NCBI RefSeq assembly: GCF_003852235.1
Contig: NZ_CP027732.1
Coordinates: 1,550,001-1,614,000 of the forward strand
Reading direction: 5' to 3'
Length of the DNA: 64,000 nucleotides
Source of the DNA: Pseudomonas sp. R4-35-07
GTDB lineage: Bacteria > Pseudomonadota > Gammaproteobacteria > Pseudomonadales > Pseudomonadaceae
The notes beneath the pieces are model-generated. The model saw only the letters and a list, made by a program, of their open reading frames with translations. It made no database searches and was not told where the DNA came from. Below are positions 54,010 to 63,676 of this stretch, one piece after another (position 1 is the first letter of the stretch; every line of letters begins with the position of its first letter). A program made the position numbers and the translations under genes.

Positions 54010-54387
54010 TCAACTGCCTTTCTTCATCAACCCCGCCAACGCCGCAAACGGGTTGTGCGTGGCCTTGGCAATCGTCGGGCTGCTGGTGGAGCCTTCGCCG
54101 AAGTACTGCTGGTCGGTATAGCGCGAATGCTCGTTGTCGTGGCAGTACAGGCAGAGCAATTCCCAGTTGGAGCCGTCCTGGGGGTTGTCGTCATGATTGT
54201 GGTTGCGGTGGTGCACGGTCAGTTCACTCAGGCGCTTGCCGGCAAACTCACGGGCGCAGCGGCCGCACACGTGGGGGTACATTTTCAGGGCTTTGTCGCG
54301 GTAGCCCATTTCCCGGTCGCGCTGGGCGTCGGCGAGGATGCGGTCCAGCTTGGCGGTATGGGAGGGCGGATTGGTCGAGCTCATCAT
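54010..54387 (-). CDS. yajD: HNH nuclease family protein YajD
   Basis: A 125-residue HNH protein: two CxxC zinc pairs (CGRCAREFAG and CLYCHDNEHSR) frame the HNH core SELTVHHRNHNHDDNPQDGS. E. coli YajD is of this type; the cellular role is unknown. Start at ATG 54387 or the next Met at 54384; both are possible. Confidence 0.9.
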   Translation of the reverse strand: MMSSTNPPSHTAKLDRILADAQRDREMGYRDKALKMYPHVCGRCAREFAGKRLSELTVHHRNHNHDDNPQDGSNWELLCLYCHDNEHSRYTDQQYFGEGSTSSPTIAKATHNPFAALAGLMKKGS

Positions 54388-54443
54388 GGCTCCTGGCTAT
54401 TGGGTGGTCACGGACAGGTTGATTCTAGCTAATCACAGCGCAA

Positions 54444-55130
54444 TTAGCCCTTGAGCTTTTCCGCAATCCAGATGGTATGCCGCGTGCCCTTGTTGCCGTG
54501 GGCAAACACCTGCACTTCCTCGGCCTTGAAACCGGCCTTGCGCAGTTTGTCGCTGAACAGTTTGTCGGCGCTGGCTGACCACACCGCCAGCACGCCCTTG
54601 GGGCGCAGCGCCTTGGCGCAGGCGGCCAGGCCGCCGGCAGAATACAGCCAGCTGTTGGCCTTCTGCGTGAGGCCTTCAGGGCCATTATCGACGTCGAGCA
54701 TGATCGCATCAAAGCCCTGGGGCTCGGCCTGCAACACCTTGGCCACGTCTTCCAGGCGGATTACCGTGCGCGGGTCAAGCAAAGGGCGGCCGGACTTTTC
54801 GCCCAGCGGCCCACGGTTCCACTCCACCACCCCCGGCACCAATTCCGCCACCACCACTTCGGCGCTCTTGCCCAAGTGCTTGAGCGCCGAGGCGAGGGTG
54901 AACCCCATGCCCAGGCCGCCGATCAGCACCCGTGAGCCGGGACGCCCGGCGACCTTGCGGCACGGAATTTCCGCCAGGGCGTCTTCGGAGCCGTGCATGC
55001 GCGTGTTCATCAACTGGCCACCGTCACCGCCCTGGATCTTGATGACAAAATCCTCGCCGTATTCGAACAGGCACAAGGCACCGCCGTTGTCGGGGATCGG
55101 AGTGGTGTCCAGCAGAACGAAACGTTTCAT
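54444..55130 (-). CDS. Spermidine synthase-like SAM-binding protein
   Basis: A 228-residue Rossmann protein of the SpeE-like family: RVLIGGLGMGFTLASALKHL (SAM motif I), VVVAELVPGVVEWNRG (motif II) and FDAIMLDVDNGPEGL (Asp gate). The LDVDNGP stretch lacks the full aminopropyltransferase active site, so true spermidine synthesis is doubtful; a methyltransferase-like role is possible. Divergent from the proline-rich periplasmic gene. Confidence 0.8.
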   Translation of the reverse strand: MKRFVLLDTTPIPDNGGALCLFEYGEDFVIKIQGGDGGQLMNTRMHGSEDALAEIPCRKVAGRPGSRVLIGGLGMGFTLASALKHLGKSAEVVVAELVPGVVEWNRGPLGEKSGRPLLDPRTVIRLEDVAKVLQAEPQGFDAIMLDVDNGPEGLTQKANSWLYSAGGLAACAKALRPKGVLAVWSASADKLFSDKLRKAGFKAEEVQVFAHGNKGTRHTIWIAEKLKG

Positions 55131-55208
55131 GGAAATCTCATTGGGAAGGGCATTCTTGCGCGGTTGGGAGTAGCCTTACGACATTCCGGTCAGGCCATGG
55201 AGCCATCG

Positions 55209-55487
55209 ATGAAGTGCAGCATTCTAACGGTCATTGTGCTTGGCGCGCTCACATTGGGTGCGGCGCAGGCGCAGGAGTCGCAAACCGTACCGGTCGCCCC
55301 CGCACCCACCCCCGGCGCGCCGGGCACGCCAACGCCCACGTTGTACCCGCAGGTCACGCCGCCCGTCGTGCCCAAGACCAACGGCTCGCCGCCCCTGGCA
55401 CCCATCGTGCTGCCGGCGCCGCCCAAGGACCAGACCGTGCCGGGCCTGCAGCAGAACGACAGCAAGCCGAAGACGCCTGGCGGTTAA
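55209..55487 (+). CDS. Small secreted proline-rich protein
   Basis: A 92-residue protein with signal peptide KCSILTVIVLGALTLGAAQA followed by a low-complexity Pro/Thr/Val-rich tail (VAPAPTPGAPGTPTPT, PPVVPKTNGSPPLAP). ATG 55209 has GGAG 7 bp upstream, and gives a proper signal peptide; ATG 55197 is possible. The 3' end overlaps the convergent cyclic-nucleotide gene by 4 bp. Function unknown. Confidence 0.65.
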   Translation: MKCSILTVIVLGALTLGAAQAQESQTVPVAPAPTPGAPGTPTPTLYPQVTPPVVPKTNGSPPLAPIVLPAPPKDQTVPGLQQNDSKPKTPGG

Positions 55488-55957
55488 AACTGTTGCGCCA
55501 GTAATTGCCCGTCAGCCATGCGCAAACGCTTGGACAGGGCGATGGCAATCGCGCGGATGATCTTGGCCGCTACCCTGGGCGCTTCGTTGAGCATTTTCTC
55601 CAGGGCGTCCTTGCCCAGGTTCAGCAGCACACAGTCGGTGGCCGCCATGCAGCTGGCCGAGCGCCGTTCGCCGTCGAGTACCGCCATTTCGCCAAAGGCC
55701 CGGCCGCTGCGCAGGGTGGCAATGGTCAGGCGTTGGCCCGCGTGGTTGGTTTTCTGCACCGCCACCTGGCCGCTGTGGAGGATGCACATGAAGGTGCCGG
55801 CATCGCCCTCGAGGAAAATCACCTCATCCTGGGCAATGCTGCTGATATTGAAGTAGCCCGCGGCGATATGAAAATCTTCCGGTAGCAGCGGGTCGAACAG
55901 GCCGCAGTCCATCAGCATGTCGCGGATTTCTTGATTGAGCAGGGTGGGTTCTGACAT
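55484..55957 (-). CDS. Cyclic nucleotide-binding domain protein (CRP-like, no HTH)
   Basis: A 157-residue single cNMP-binding domain: FLEGDAGTFMCILHSGQVAV and the phosphate-binding cassette SGRAFGEMAVLDGERRSASC. Unlike CRP/FNR regulators it has no C-terminal helix-turn-helix, so it probably acts by protein-protein contact. It lies downstream of a hairpin and the tandem repeat that follow ptrB and on the same strand as ptrB. Confidence 0.87.
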   Translation of the reverse strand: MSEPTLLNQEIRDMLMDCGLFDPLLPEDFHIAAGYFNISSIAQDEVIFLEGDAGTFMCILHSGQVAVQKTNHAGQRLTIATLRSGRAFGEMAVLDGERRSASCMAATDCVLLNLGKDALEKMLNEAPRVAAKIIRAIAIALSKRLRMADGQLLAQQF

Positions 55958-55986
55958 AACTGCAATCTTGGTCCATCAATTCGGTA

Positions 55987-56014
55987 GGCGGTCCTGTGTT
56001 CAGACGGGACCGCC
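55987..56014. other. Hairpin between ptrB and the cNMP-binding gene
   Basis: GGCGGTCC and GGACCGCC form a perfect 8-bp stem with a 12-nt loop. No T-run follows on either strand, so it is not a canonical terminator; it could stabilise mRNA ends. Confidence 0.55.
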
Positions 56015-56023
56015 TTGCACTAA

Positions 56024-56065
56024 GTTCTTAAAACAGTGTTCTTAAAACAGTGTTCTTAAATCAGT
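56024..56065. repeat. Three 14-bp tandem repeats at the ptrB stop codon
   Basis: GTTCTTAAAACAGT is repeated three times head to tail at 56024, 56038 and 56052 (the last with one change, AAATCAGT). The third unit contains the ptrB stop codon, so stop-like TTAA sequences are repeated behind it. Confidence 0.9.
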
Positions 56066-58098
56066 TCCAGCGCCTTGAACACAAACGCGTATTCGAGCGC
56101 TACGTCACGTAATCCCTGGTAACGGCCACTCATGCCACCGTGACCGGCACCCAGCTCGGTCTTGAGCAGCAGCAGGTTGTTGTCGGTCTTGGTGTCGCGC
56201 AATTTGGCCACCCACTTGGCCGCTTCCCAGTACTGCACGCGGCTGTCGTTGTAACCGGCGATCACCAGCAGGTGCGGGTAGGCCTGGGCCCGCACGTTTT
56301 CGTAAGGCGCATACGCCTTGATGCGCGCATACACTTCGGGCTGCTGCGGGTTGCCCCATTCGTCGTATTCGGTGACGGTCAGCGGCAGGTCCGGGTCGAG
56401 CATGGTGTTGAGCACATCGACAAACGGCACTTCGGCGATCGCCGCCTGGAACAGTTCCGGGCGCTGGTTGAGCACGGCACCGATCAACAGGCCGCCGGCG
56501 CTGCCGCCGCTGATCGCCAGTTGCCTGGCGGTAGTCAGGCCCTGGGCGATGAGGTGTTCGGCGCAGGCGATGAAATCGCTGAACGTGTTCTGCTTGTGTT
56601 CCTGCTTGCCGTTGCGATACCAGGCTTCACCCAGTTCGCCGCCGCCGCGCACATGCGCGATGGCAAACGCCACGCCACGGTCGAGCAGGCTCAGGCGTGC
56701 GTGGGAGAACCACGGGTCGAGGCTTTGGCCGTAAGCGCCGTAGCCATACAGGTACAACGGCGTCGGCTTGCCGAGCTGGTCACGCTTGACCACCAGGCTG
56801 ATCGGCACCTGGGTGCCGTCGGCGGACGTGGCCCACAGGCGCTGGCTGACGTAGTCGTCGGCATTGAATGCGCCGAGTACCGGGGTTTGCTTGAGCACTT
56901 GTTGAGCGCCGCTGGCCAGTTCCAACTGGCGCACCTGGGCCGGGCGGTTCAGGGCTTCATAGCGCAGGCGGACCTTGTCGCTGATAAATTCCAGACTGTC
57001 CTGTACGTAGAGGCTGTAAGCCGCGTCAGGCAATTCCACGCGATAGGCCGGCACGCCCTCGGGGTGCACTTCGATCACTGGCAGGCCACCGATGCGCAGG
57101 CTCAAGGTCATGGCGCTGGCATTCAGGCTGATGCCGTCCAGCATCACCTCGTCGCTGTGGGGAATCAGGTTCTGCCAGTCGGCTTCGGTGGGCACCGTGC
57201 CGGTGTCGGCGGCAACGAACAGCGCGTAATTGATGCCGTCGCGGTTGCTGCGGATAAACCAGGTCCACTGGCCGTTCAACTGGCCGTGGTCGACATCGTA
57301 TTCATGGTCTTCTACCCGTGGCGCCAGGCAGGTGAAACCCAGGTGCGGCTGGTCGGCGTCCAGTGCCCAGATTTCGCTGGTGGTCTTGCTGCCCAGGGCC
57401 AGCAGCAACTGGCGCTCGGAGCTGGAACGGTAGCAATGCAGGAAGAAACGTCCGTCGGGTTCGTGGAACACTTCCTGCGCCGCCGTGCCGTCCAGGCGGT
57501 AGCGGTAGAGTTTGTGCGGGCGATGGGTGTCGTCCAGTTCGCCAAAGAACAGCGTGAGGCTGTCGTTGGCCCAGATCATGCTGCCGTCGCAATTGTCGAA
57601 CGCCAGTTCGCTGACCTTGTCGGTAGCCAACTCCTTCACGAACAGGGTGTAGATCTCTTCACCACTGGTGTCGAGGCTGTAGGCCAGGCGCTGATGGTCG
57701 GGGCTGATGCTGAACGCGCCGAGGGAGAAAAACCCGCCATTGGCCAGCTCGTTCGGGTCCAGCAGCAATTCTTCGCTGCGCTCATCCACTTGGTTGCTGT
57801 CATCGGCCGGGCGGCGGCAGCGGTAGTGACGCGCGTATTCGTCACCGGCGGTGGTGCGGGTGTAGTACAGATACGGACCCCAGGGGGAGGGCAGGGACAA
57901 GTCGGTTTCCAGGATACGGCCCTTGATCTCTTCGAACAGGCTCTCGCGCAGCGCCTGCTGGTCGGCGAGCTGCGCCTCTTGCCAGGCGTTTTCGGCCTTG
58001 AGGTAATCGAGGACGTCGCGGCTGTCACGCTCCTGCAACCAGGCGTACGGGTCTGGGCCTGGGGCCTTGCGGGCAATCGGTGCGGTCGAAATAGGCAT
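56056..58098 (-). CDS. ptrB: Oligopeptidase B (prolyl oligopeptidase family S9)
   Basis: A 680-residue serine peptidase cutting peptides up to about 30 residues after basic amino acids. The N-terminal part (about 70-400) is the beta-propeller gate; the catalytic alpha/beta hydrolase has Ser in ISGGSAGGLLIGAVL, Asp in YNDSRVQYWEAAKW and His in GAGHGGMSGRYQGL. The paired acidic residues needed for P1 Arg/Lys lie in this subclass. ATG 58098 (MPISTAPIARKAPG) is chosen with AGAGAA upstream; the frame to 58164 is unlikely. Divergent from the small membrane gene at 58198. Confidence 0.93.
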   Translation of the reverse strand: MPISTAPIARKAPGPDPYAWLQERDSRDVLDYLKAENAWQEAQLADQQALRESLFEEIKGRILETDLSLPSPWGPYLYYTRTTAGDEYARHYRCRRPADDSNQVDERSEELLLDPNELANGGFFSLGAFSISPDHQRLAYSLDTSGEEIYTLFVKELATDKVSELAFDNCDGSMIWANDSLTLFFGELDDTHRPHKLYRYRLDGTAAQEVFHEPDGRFFLHCYRSSSERQLLLALGSKTTSEIWALDADQPHLGFTCLAPRVEDHEYDVDHGQLNGQWTWFIRSNRDGINYALFVAADTGTVPTEADWQNLIPHSDEVMLDGISLNASAMTLSLRIGGLPVIEVHPEGVPAYRVELPDAAYSLYVQDSLEFISDKVRLRYEALNRPAQVRQLELASGAQQVLKQTPVLGAFNADDYVSQRLWATSADGTQVPISLVVKRDQLGKPTPLYLYGYGAYGQSLDPWFSHARLSLLDRGVAFAIAHVRGGGELGEAWYRNGKQEHKQNTFSDFIACAEHLIAQGLTTARQLAISGGSAGGLLIGAVLNQRPELFQAAIAEVPFVDVLNTMLDPDLPLTVTEYDEWGNPQQPEVYARIKAYAPYENVRAQAYPHLLVIAGYNDSRVQYWEAAKWVAKLRDTKTDNNLLLLKTELGAGHGGMSGRYQGLRDVALEYAFVFKALELI

Positions 58099-58197
58099 GG
58101 ATAATTCTCTATCGGGCGGACGGTGGCCGGCATTGCAGCCGCGACACGCAAAAGCCGTTATCATAGCCGCCTCTTTGCCAGCCTTGCCATGGACACC

Positions 58198-58650
58198 ATG
58201 ACCGAGAACGACTATCTGACCGCTTGGGGCCTTTACGCCTTCGCCGCTTTGGGCTGCCTGTTAGTGTGGTGGCGCATGACCCGCTGGATGTGGCGCTGGC
58301 TGCGTGAGCCTTTGCAGTTACTGATGGCGGTGCTGTTGCTCAGCCCCACCATCGTCGACCCGATCAAGACCCAGTTCGCGCCGGCCGTGGCGATCACCGC
58401 CCTGGACCTGGTGCTCAAGGTCGGCAATAACGCCTGGCGCGCCATCTCCGACCTGTTCATGTACACCATGATCGTGTTCGGGCTGTACATCGTGTTCGTG
58501 CTGATTCGCTGGCCCATCGAGCGCGCCGCCAACGCCCGCCGCGAGCGCAAGGCCGCCACGGATGCCGCATTGGCCGCCGAGCCGGAAGAAGACGAACCGT
58601 TCCATCGCCCGGCGCCCGTCGGTGGCATGCGGGTCGAACCGCGCCTTTAA
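58198..58650 (+). CDS. Two- to three-helix inner-membrane protein of unknown function
   Basis: A 150-residue protein with hydrophobic segments WGLYAFAALGCLLVWW, LLMAVLLLSPTIVDP and LFMYTMIVFGLYIVFVLIRW, then a charged cytoplasmic tail. It probably works with the neighbouring genes; the 30-bp gap to the glutamine amidotransferase gene suggests an operon. Starts at 58198 (MTENDYLTAW) or 58189; no clear ribosome-binding site decides. Confidence 0.75.
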   Translation: MTENDYLTAWGLYAFAALGCLLVWWRMTRWMWRWLREPLQLLMAVLLLSPTIVDPIKTQFAPAVAITALDLVLKVGNNAWRAISDLFMYTMIVFGLYIVFVLIRWPIERAANARRERKAATDAALAAEPEEDEPFHRPAPVGGMRVEPRL

Positions 58651-58680
58651 CGTTGTCCGCCCTGCAGCGAGAGCCCTGGC

Positions 58681-59457
58681 ATGTGTGAATTATTGGGCAT
58701 GAGTGCCAACGTCCCCACCGATATCGTGTTCAGTTTCACCGGGCTGATGCAGCGGGGCGGGCGTACCGGCCCGCACCGCGACGGTTGGGGCATCGCCTTC
58801 TACGAAGGCCGTGGCCTGCGCCTGTTCCAGGACCCGGCCGCGAGCAGCGAGTCGGAAGTCGCGTTGCTGGTGCAGCGTTATCCCATCAAGAGCGAAGTGG
58901 TGATCGGCCATATCCGCCAGGCCAATGTGGGCAAGGTGAGCCTGGCCAATACCCACCCGTTCGTGCGCGAACTGTGGGGGCGCAACTGGTGTTTTGCGCA
59001 CAATGGCCAACTGGCCGATTTCACCCCCCGTGCCACCTTCTACCGACCGGTCGGCGACACCGACAGCGAAGCGGCATTCTGCGACCTGCTCAACCGCGTG
59101 CGCGAAGCCTTCCCCGAGCCGGTGGACATCGAGCACATGCTGCCGGACCTGATCGCCGCCTGTGCCGAATACCGTAGCAAGGGCGTGTTCAACTGCCTGC
59201 TCAGCGATGGCGACTGGCTGTTTTGCTACTGTTCGACCAAGCTGGCGCAGATCACCCGGCGCGCCCCGTTTGGCCCGGCCCGCTTGAAAGATGTCGACGT
59301 GATTGTCGATTTCCAGGCCGAAACCACTCCCAATGACGTGGTAACGGTGATCGCCACCGAACCTCTGACCGACAACGAAAACTGGACCCGCTACGAACCG
59401 GGCCAATGGAGCCTGTGGCGACGCGGTGAATGCGTCAGCCAGGGCGTTACCGAATAA
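58681..59457 (+). CDS. Class II glutamine amidotransferase (YafJ-like)
   Basis: A 258-residue Ntn-hydrolase: the N-terminal nucleophile is Cys2 in [14 protein letters not shown], with [39 protein letters not shown] and [11 protein letters not shown] making the glutaminase site. No synthetase domain follows, as in YafJ/YhcC-like proteins; the acceptor of the released ammonia is unknown. Flanked on the same strand by two small membrane genes. Confidence 0.92.
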   Translation: MCELLGMSANVPTDIVFSFTGLMQRGGRTGPHRDGWGIAFYEGRGLRLFQDPAASSESEVALLVQRYPIKSEVVIGHIRQANVGKVSLANTHPFVRELWGRNWCFAHNGQLADFTPRATFYRPVGDTDSEAAFCDLLNRVREAFPEPVDIEHMLPDLIAACAEYRSKGVFNCLLSDGDWLFCYCSTKLAQITRRAPFGPARLKDVDVIVDFQAETTPNDVVTVIATEPLTDNENWTRYEPGQWSLWRRGECVSQGVTE

Positions 59458-59467
59458 GGAATCGACG

Positions 59468-60010
59468 ATGTTGCTCAGTTATCTGCGGTTGGTGCTGTTT
59501 GCCATTGGCTTGTTGGTCGGTGTGCAAGTGCCGGGCTTCATCAACGATTACGCCAAGCGCGTCGAAGCCCACCTGATCGAGGCCCAGACAGGCCTGCGCG
59601 GGTTCGAGTCCACCGCGCAGCAGTTCTTCAACGGTGACATGCAAGCTTTGGTGGCGCATTACCGTGCCAGTGACGATCCGGTGTTCCAGAGCGACGCGAG
59701 CAGCCTGGGCGCGATGCTCGACCGGCAGCTTGAGTTGGACAAGCAATTCCAGGCCATGCAAGGCCCCTGGTACATCCGCGCCCTGCAAGTGGCGGTGGCC
59801 GCCGATCCAGATATTCGCCTGGAAACCTGGAATGGCTACAGCTACCAGATATTGCTCACGCCCGAAGCCATGGGCTGGGGCCTGGGCGGGGCGATGCTGT
59901 TGTCGTTCGGTATCGAATGCCTGTATCGCCTGATCGATTGGGTGGTGCTGGGCGGCCGGCGCCTGCGCCAGAGCCGGCCGATCGAAGAGCGGGATCTCAA
60001 GGGCCTCTAA
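59468..60010 (+). CDS. DUF2937 membrane protein
   Basis: A 180-residue protein with an N-terminal segment LRLVLFAIGLLVGVQVPGF and a C-terminal one WGLGGAMLLSFGIECLYRLI flanking a periplasmic helical domain (ESTAQQFFNGDMQALVAHYR). This is the DUF2937 family; role unknown. ATG 59468 has AAGGA about 7 bp upstream and lies 10 bp after the amidotransferase stop, so one operon. Confidence 0.85.
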   Translation: MLLSYLRLVLFAIGLLVGVQVPGFINDYAKRVEAHLIEAQTGLRGFESTAQQFFNGDMQALVAHYRASDDPVFQSDASSLGAMLDRQLELDKQFQAMQGPWYIRALQVAVAADPDIRLETWNGYSYQILLTPEAMGWGLGGAMLLSFGIECLYRLIDWVVLGGRRLRQSRPIEERDLKGL

Positions 60011-60011
60011 A

Positions 60012-60102
60012 ATGTGGGAGGGGGCTTGCTCCCGATAGCGGTGTGTCAGTCAGCCTATGTTTGGCTGACCCACCGCAATCGGGAGCAAGCCCCCTCCCAC
60101 AT
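60012..60102. repeat. REP doublet (REPIN), copy 4
   Basis: ATGTGGGAGGGGGCTTGCTC and its inverse, 91 bp overall, between the convergent DUF2937 and LysR genes; begins one base after the DUF2937 stop. Confidence 0.95.
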
Positions 60103-60117
60103 GTGTATCCGGTTTAG

Positions 60118-61032
60118 TCAGTTGCTCAGCACCATCCGCTCTTCGCCGACCTCTTCGGCGTAGCGAGCAACGACCTTCTGGCACAACCCCACAATCTCCT
60201 CCACCAATTCCACTCCGACCCGCCACGACACCACCACCTGCAGGTTCGGCAGTTGCTGCGCCATCGGCAGCATCACCAATTCCCCCCGTGCCAGCTCTTC
60301 GCTGACCAGCACCGGCGGCAGTGCGCCAATGCCAAAGCCATCGCGCAGTAAACGGGTGATGGCCGATACCGAGTTGACGCAATTCATGCGCGGCGCGGCC
60401 ACGCCGTTGGCCTGCATCAAGCTCAACACATCCTGATGGGGGCAGGAGTTTTTCGAGTAGGTGATGATACGTTCCTGGGCCAATTCGGCGAGGGAGGCGT
60501 AGTCGCGATTATAGATCGACTGGCTGGCGACGATCCACGCCATAGGGTGGCTGCCCAGTTCCAGGCTGCGCACGCTTTCCAGGCGCAACAGGTCAGTTTG
60601 CAGGATCAGGTCCAGGAAGCCTTTTTGCAGCTGATCGCTTAAGTTCAATGCAGTATCGGCGACCAATTCGATTTCTACCCGCGGGAACAGGCTCATCAAC
60701 TCAGCGACCAACGGGCTGAGCCAGGTGTGGATGACAGTGTCCATCGCGCCGATCCGAATCCGTCCGACCTTGCTGCTGGTGGTTTCCAGGGACTGCTTCA
60801 AGCCCTGCATGGTCACCATCATCTGCTCGGCATAATCGAGCACCTTCAAACCTTCCGGGGTCAGGCTTACGCCACGCGAATCGCGCAGGAACAGCTTCAC
60901 CCCCAACTCGCTTTCGAGCACGGCAATGCGGCTGGAAATCGACGCCTGGGTGGTGAACAGCTTTTCGGCGGTCAGCCGGAAACTCTTGAGCTTGGCCACC
61001 CAGACGAAGGTTTCGAGGAACTTCAAATTCAT
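60118..61032 (-). CDS. LysR-type regulator divergent from pxpABC
   Basis: A 304-residue LysR protein: [39 protein letters not shown] and [15 protein letters not shown] make up the winged helix; the effector domain begins at about residue 90 ([17 protein letters not shown]). It is divergent from pxpA with 177 bp between, so it probably controls 5-oxoproline or related use. Confidence 0.92.
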   Translation of the reverse strand: MNLKFLETFVWVAKLKSFRLTAEKLFTTQASISSRIAVLESELGVKLFLRDSRGVSLTPEGLKVLDYAEQMMVTMQGLKQSLETTSSKVGRIRIGAMDTVIHTWLSPLVAELMSLFPRVEIELVADTALNLSDQLQKGFLDLILQTDLLRLESVRSLELGSHPMAWIVASQSIYNRDYASLAELAQERIITYSKNSCPHQDVLSLMQANGVAAPRMNCVNSVSAITRLLRDGFGIGALPPVLVSEELARGELVMLPMAQQLPNLQVVVSWRVGVELVEEIVGLCQKVVARYAEEVGEERMVLSN

Positions 61033-61209
61033 GGGATCAACTTTTTCTTATGCTTGGATCGGTTTTTATTAGTTGGACGCCGCACCGGGCCAGCGCCAAA
61101 AATCGAGTCGTTCCACGATAAGCGTCGTTGGGGTTCAGGACAACATCGTTGCGAGATGTTGGTAAAAGATCCCACACTACAAAAAAACAAAGCCTACAGG
61201 AGCGACCCC

Positions 61210-61950
61210 GTGAGCCGCCTGCTATTGAATTGCGACATCGGCGAAAGCTTTGGCAACTGGACGATGGGTCTGGACGCTGAAGTCATGCCGTTCATCGATT
61301 GCGCCAACGTGGCCTGCGGCTTCCATGCCGGCGACCCGAGCATCATGCGCAAGACCGTCAGCCTGGCGATCAAGCACGCCGTGCAAGTGGGCGCACACCC
61401 GGCCTATCAGGACCTGCAAGGCTTCGGCCGGCGCTCCATGAACTACACGCCCCAGGAAATCCAGGACCTGCTGCACTACCAGATCGGTGCGCTGGATGGG
61501 ATCTGCCGGGCACAAGGGGGGCGCGTCAGTTACGTGAAACCCCATGGCGCGATGTACAACGACATGATGGCCAACCCCGCCCAGCTGCGCGCGGTGATCC
61601 AGGCCGTGGCCGCTTACGGCGACCTGCCACTGATGTTGCTGGCCACGCGCGACAACAGCGCGGCCCAGGCCGTGGGCGATGAATACGGCGTGACACTGTG
61701 GTTCGAAGCCTTCGCCGACCGCGCCTATGACAGCCAGGGCCATCTGGTTTCCCGCCAATTGCCGGGCGCGGTGCACCATGATGCCGAGACCATCGTCAAT
61801 CAGGCGGTGACTATTTCCCGAGGTGAGGCCCTGAGCGCCAGCGATGGCAGCGCCTTGGTCTTGCAGGCCCACACGTTGTGCGTCCACGGTGATAACGCCA
61901 GCTCGGTGGCTGCGGTGCAGCGTATCCGCCAGGCGTTGAAACCAGCATGA
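61210..61950 (+). CDS. pxpA: 5-oxoprolinase subunit A
   Basis: A 246-residue LamB/YcsF-type protein that phosphorylates or activates 5-oxoproline together with PxpBC, which opens the ring to glutamate using ATP. Signature: [20 protein letters not shown] at the N-terminus, [11 protein letters not shown] and [15 protein letters not shown]. The start is GTG 61210 with AGGAG 7 bp upstream; the longer open frame to 60727 runs into the LysR gene. Overlaps pxpB by 4 bp. Confidence 0.95.
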   Translation: MSRLLLNCDIGESFGNWTMGLDAEVMPFIDCANVACGFHAGDPSIMRKTVSLAIKHAVQVGAHPAYQDLQGFGRRSMNYTPQEIQDLLHYQIGALDGICRAQGGRVSYVKPHGAMYNDMMANPAQLRAVIQAVAAYGDLPLMLLATRDNSAAQAVGDEYGVTLWFEAFADRAYDSQGHLVSRQLPGAVHHDAETIVNQAVTISRGEALSASDGSALVLQAHTLCVHGDNASSVAAVQRIRQALKPA

Positions 61951-62651
61951 AGCCACGGATTGAAGTGGTGGCCATCGACTGCCTGATGGTGCGGCTGTTC
62001 GATGTGATTGCCGAAGCCAACATGCCGTGGATGCTCGCCGCCACCCAGCGGTTGCGCAGCGGGTTCGGCGGTGCCTTGGTCGACCTGGTGCCGTCCTACA
62101 CCACTTTGATGGTGCATTACGACCTCGCCACGCTGGCCCCGGCCGAGGCGCGGGCGTTGATCGACCAGTCGCTGACCGACCTGCAGCCCCTGGCCCAGGG
62201 CGGCGGCCGCTGCCATGTGCTGCCGGTGTGGTACGACCTGAGCGTCGGCCCGGAACTGGCCTTGCTGGCGCAGCGCAGTGGGCTTGCGGTGGCTGAAGTG
62301 ATCCGTCGCCACAGCACTCACCTTTATCAAGTGTTCGCCCTCGGTTTCGCCCCCGGTTTTGCCTTTATGGGGCTGGTGGATGAAGTCCTCGCCACACCGC
62401 GCCTCAGCACCCCGCGCAAACGCGTGTCGGCCGGCAGCGTGGGGATTGCCGAGCGGCAAACCGCCGCCTATCCGGTGGTGTCCCCTGGTGGCTGGAACCT
62501 GATCGGGCGCACCCCGGCCAAACTGTTCGACCGCGAGCGCGATGGCTACAGCCTGATGCAGCCGGGCGACACGGTGCGCTTCGAGGCGGTCAGCCACGCG
62601 GAGTTCGTCAATCTGGGCGGCGATGACACGCCCTTGGAGGCACAGGCATGA
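61947..62651 (+). CDS. pxpB: 5-oxoprolinase subunit B (KipI-like)
   Basis: A 234-residue protein of the KipI/AHS1 family: the C-terminal cyclophilin-like domain contains [20 protein letters not shown] and [20 protein letters not shown]. With PxpC it forms the catalytic part that hydrolyses activated 5-oxoproline. ATGA overlaps with both neighbours show tight coupling. Confidence 0.95.
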   Translation: MKPRIEVVAIDCLMVRLFDVIAEANMPWMLAATQRLRSGFGGALVDLVPSYTTLMVHYDLATLAPAEARALIDQSLTDLQPLAQGGGRCHVLPVWYDLSVGPELALLAQRSGLAVAEVIRRHSTHLYQVFALGFAPGFAFMGLVDEVLATPRLSTPRKRVSAGSVGIAERQTAAYPVVSPGGWNLIGRTPAKLFDRERDGYSLMQPGDTVRFEAVSHAEFVNLGGDDTPLEAQA

Positions 62652-63553
62652 GCCGCTTGTTGATCGAAGCCAGCACGCCGCTGTGCCTGTTGCAGGATGC
62701 CGGGCGTTTCGGCGTGCGCCACCTGGGCGTGACCCAGGGCGGTGCGCTGGATTGGGTGTCGATGTCGTGGGCCAATTGGCTGCTGGGCAATGCGCTGGAT
62801 GCGCCCGTGGTGGAAATCACCCTGGGCGGCTTTACCGTGCAGGCCGAGGACTACTGCCTGCTGGCCTTGGCCGGTGCCGACCTTGGCGCCTTTATCGACG
62901 AGCGCGCCATCAGCCCAGGGCGCAGTTTTATCCTGCAAAAAGGCCAGCGCTTGCGCTTTACCCAGCCGTTCAAGGGCGCACGGGCTTACCTGGCGGCGCC
63001 GGGCGGGTTCGATGCGCTGCAGGTGCTGGGCAGCTGTGCAACGGTGGTGCGTGAGGAACTGGGCGGCGTCGACGGTTTGGGCAAGGCATTGGTCGAAGGC
63101 GGGCGCTTGGCTTATTCCGGTACAGGGGGCGCGATGAAGGTGCTGGCCAACCCGGATTTGCAATCCGGTGCCTCACTGGACGTAATCGTCGGCGCCCAAA
63201 TAGGCCAGTTCAGCGGGCAGAGTTTATTCGACGCGTTCAACACCGAATGGGCGCTGGACAGCCGCGCCGACCGCATGGGCATGCGCTTGCTCGGCACGCC
63301 GCTGCACTATCAGGGGCCGTCGTTGATTTCCGAAGGCATTCCGTTGGGCGCGATCCAGGTGCCGCCGGATGGGCAGCCGATTGTGTTGCTCAATGATCGG
63401 CAGACTATCGGCGGTTATCCACGGTTGGGTGCGCTGACGCCTTTATCCTTGGCACGCCTTGCGCAGTGTCTGCCGGGCGAGAAAGTACGCATGGCGCCGG
63501 TAGTGCAGGAAACGGCGCATCGGCAGCACATCGAATATCTGCGCCGATTCTAA
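62648..63553 (+). CDS. pxpC: 5-oxoprolinase subunit C (KipA-like)
   Basis: A 301-residue AHS2/KipA protein: LLQDAGRFGVRHLGVTQGGA at the N-terminus, AYLAAPGGFDALQVLGS and the C-terminal IVLLNDRQTIGGYPRLGAL, the characteristic motif of the family. Last gene of pxpABC; a REPIN follows 4 bp behind its stop. Confidence 0.95.
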   Translation: MSRLLIEASTPLCLLQDAGRFGVRHLGVTQGGALDWVSMSWANWLLGNALDAPVVEITLGGFTVQAEDYCLLALAGADLGAFIDERAISPGRSFILQKGQRLRFTQPFKGARAYLAAPGGFDALQVLGSCATVVREELGGVDGLGKALVEGGRLAYSGTGGAMKVLANPDLQSGASLDVIVGAQIGQFSGQSLFDAFNTEWALDSRADRMGMRLLGTPLHYQGPSLISEGIPLGAIQVPPDGQPIVLLNDRQTIGGYPRLGALTPLSLARLAQCLPGEKVRMAPVVQETAHRQHIEYLRRF

Positions 63554-63556
63554 AAA

Positions 63557-63647
63557 ATGTGGGAGGGGGCTTGCTCCCGATTGCGGTGGTTCAGTCACTG
63601 ATGTATTGACTGACACACTGCAATCGGGAGCAAGCCCCCTCCCACAT
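63557..63647. repeat. REP doublet (REPIN), copy 5
   Basis: ATGTGGGAGGGGGCTTGCTC and its inverse, 91 bp overall, between the convergent pxpC and VWA genes. Confidence 0.95.
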
Positions 63648-63676
63648 TTGATCTCCTACAGGGCTTGGGTCTTCAT

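Noticed and set aside
56140..58104. 654-codon antisense open frame opposite oligopeptidase B
   Set aside because: Shadow of ptrB; no recognisable domains and the serine peptidase triad is on the other strand.
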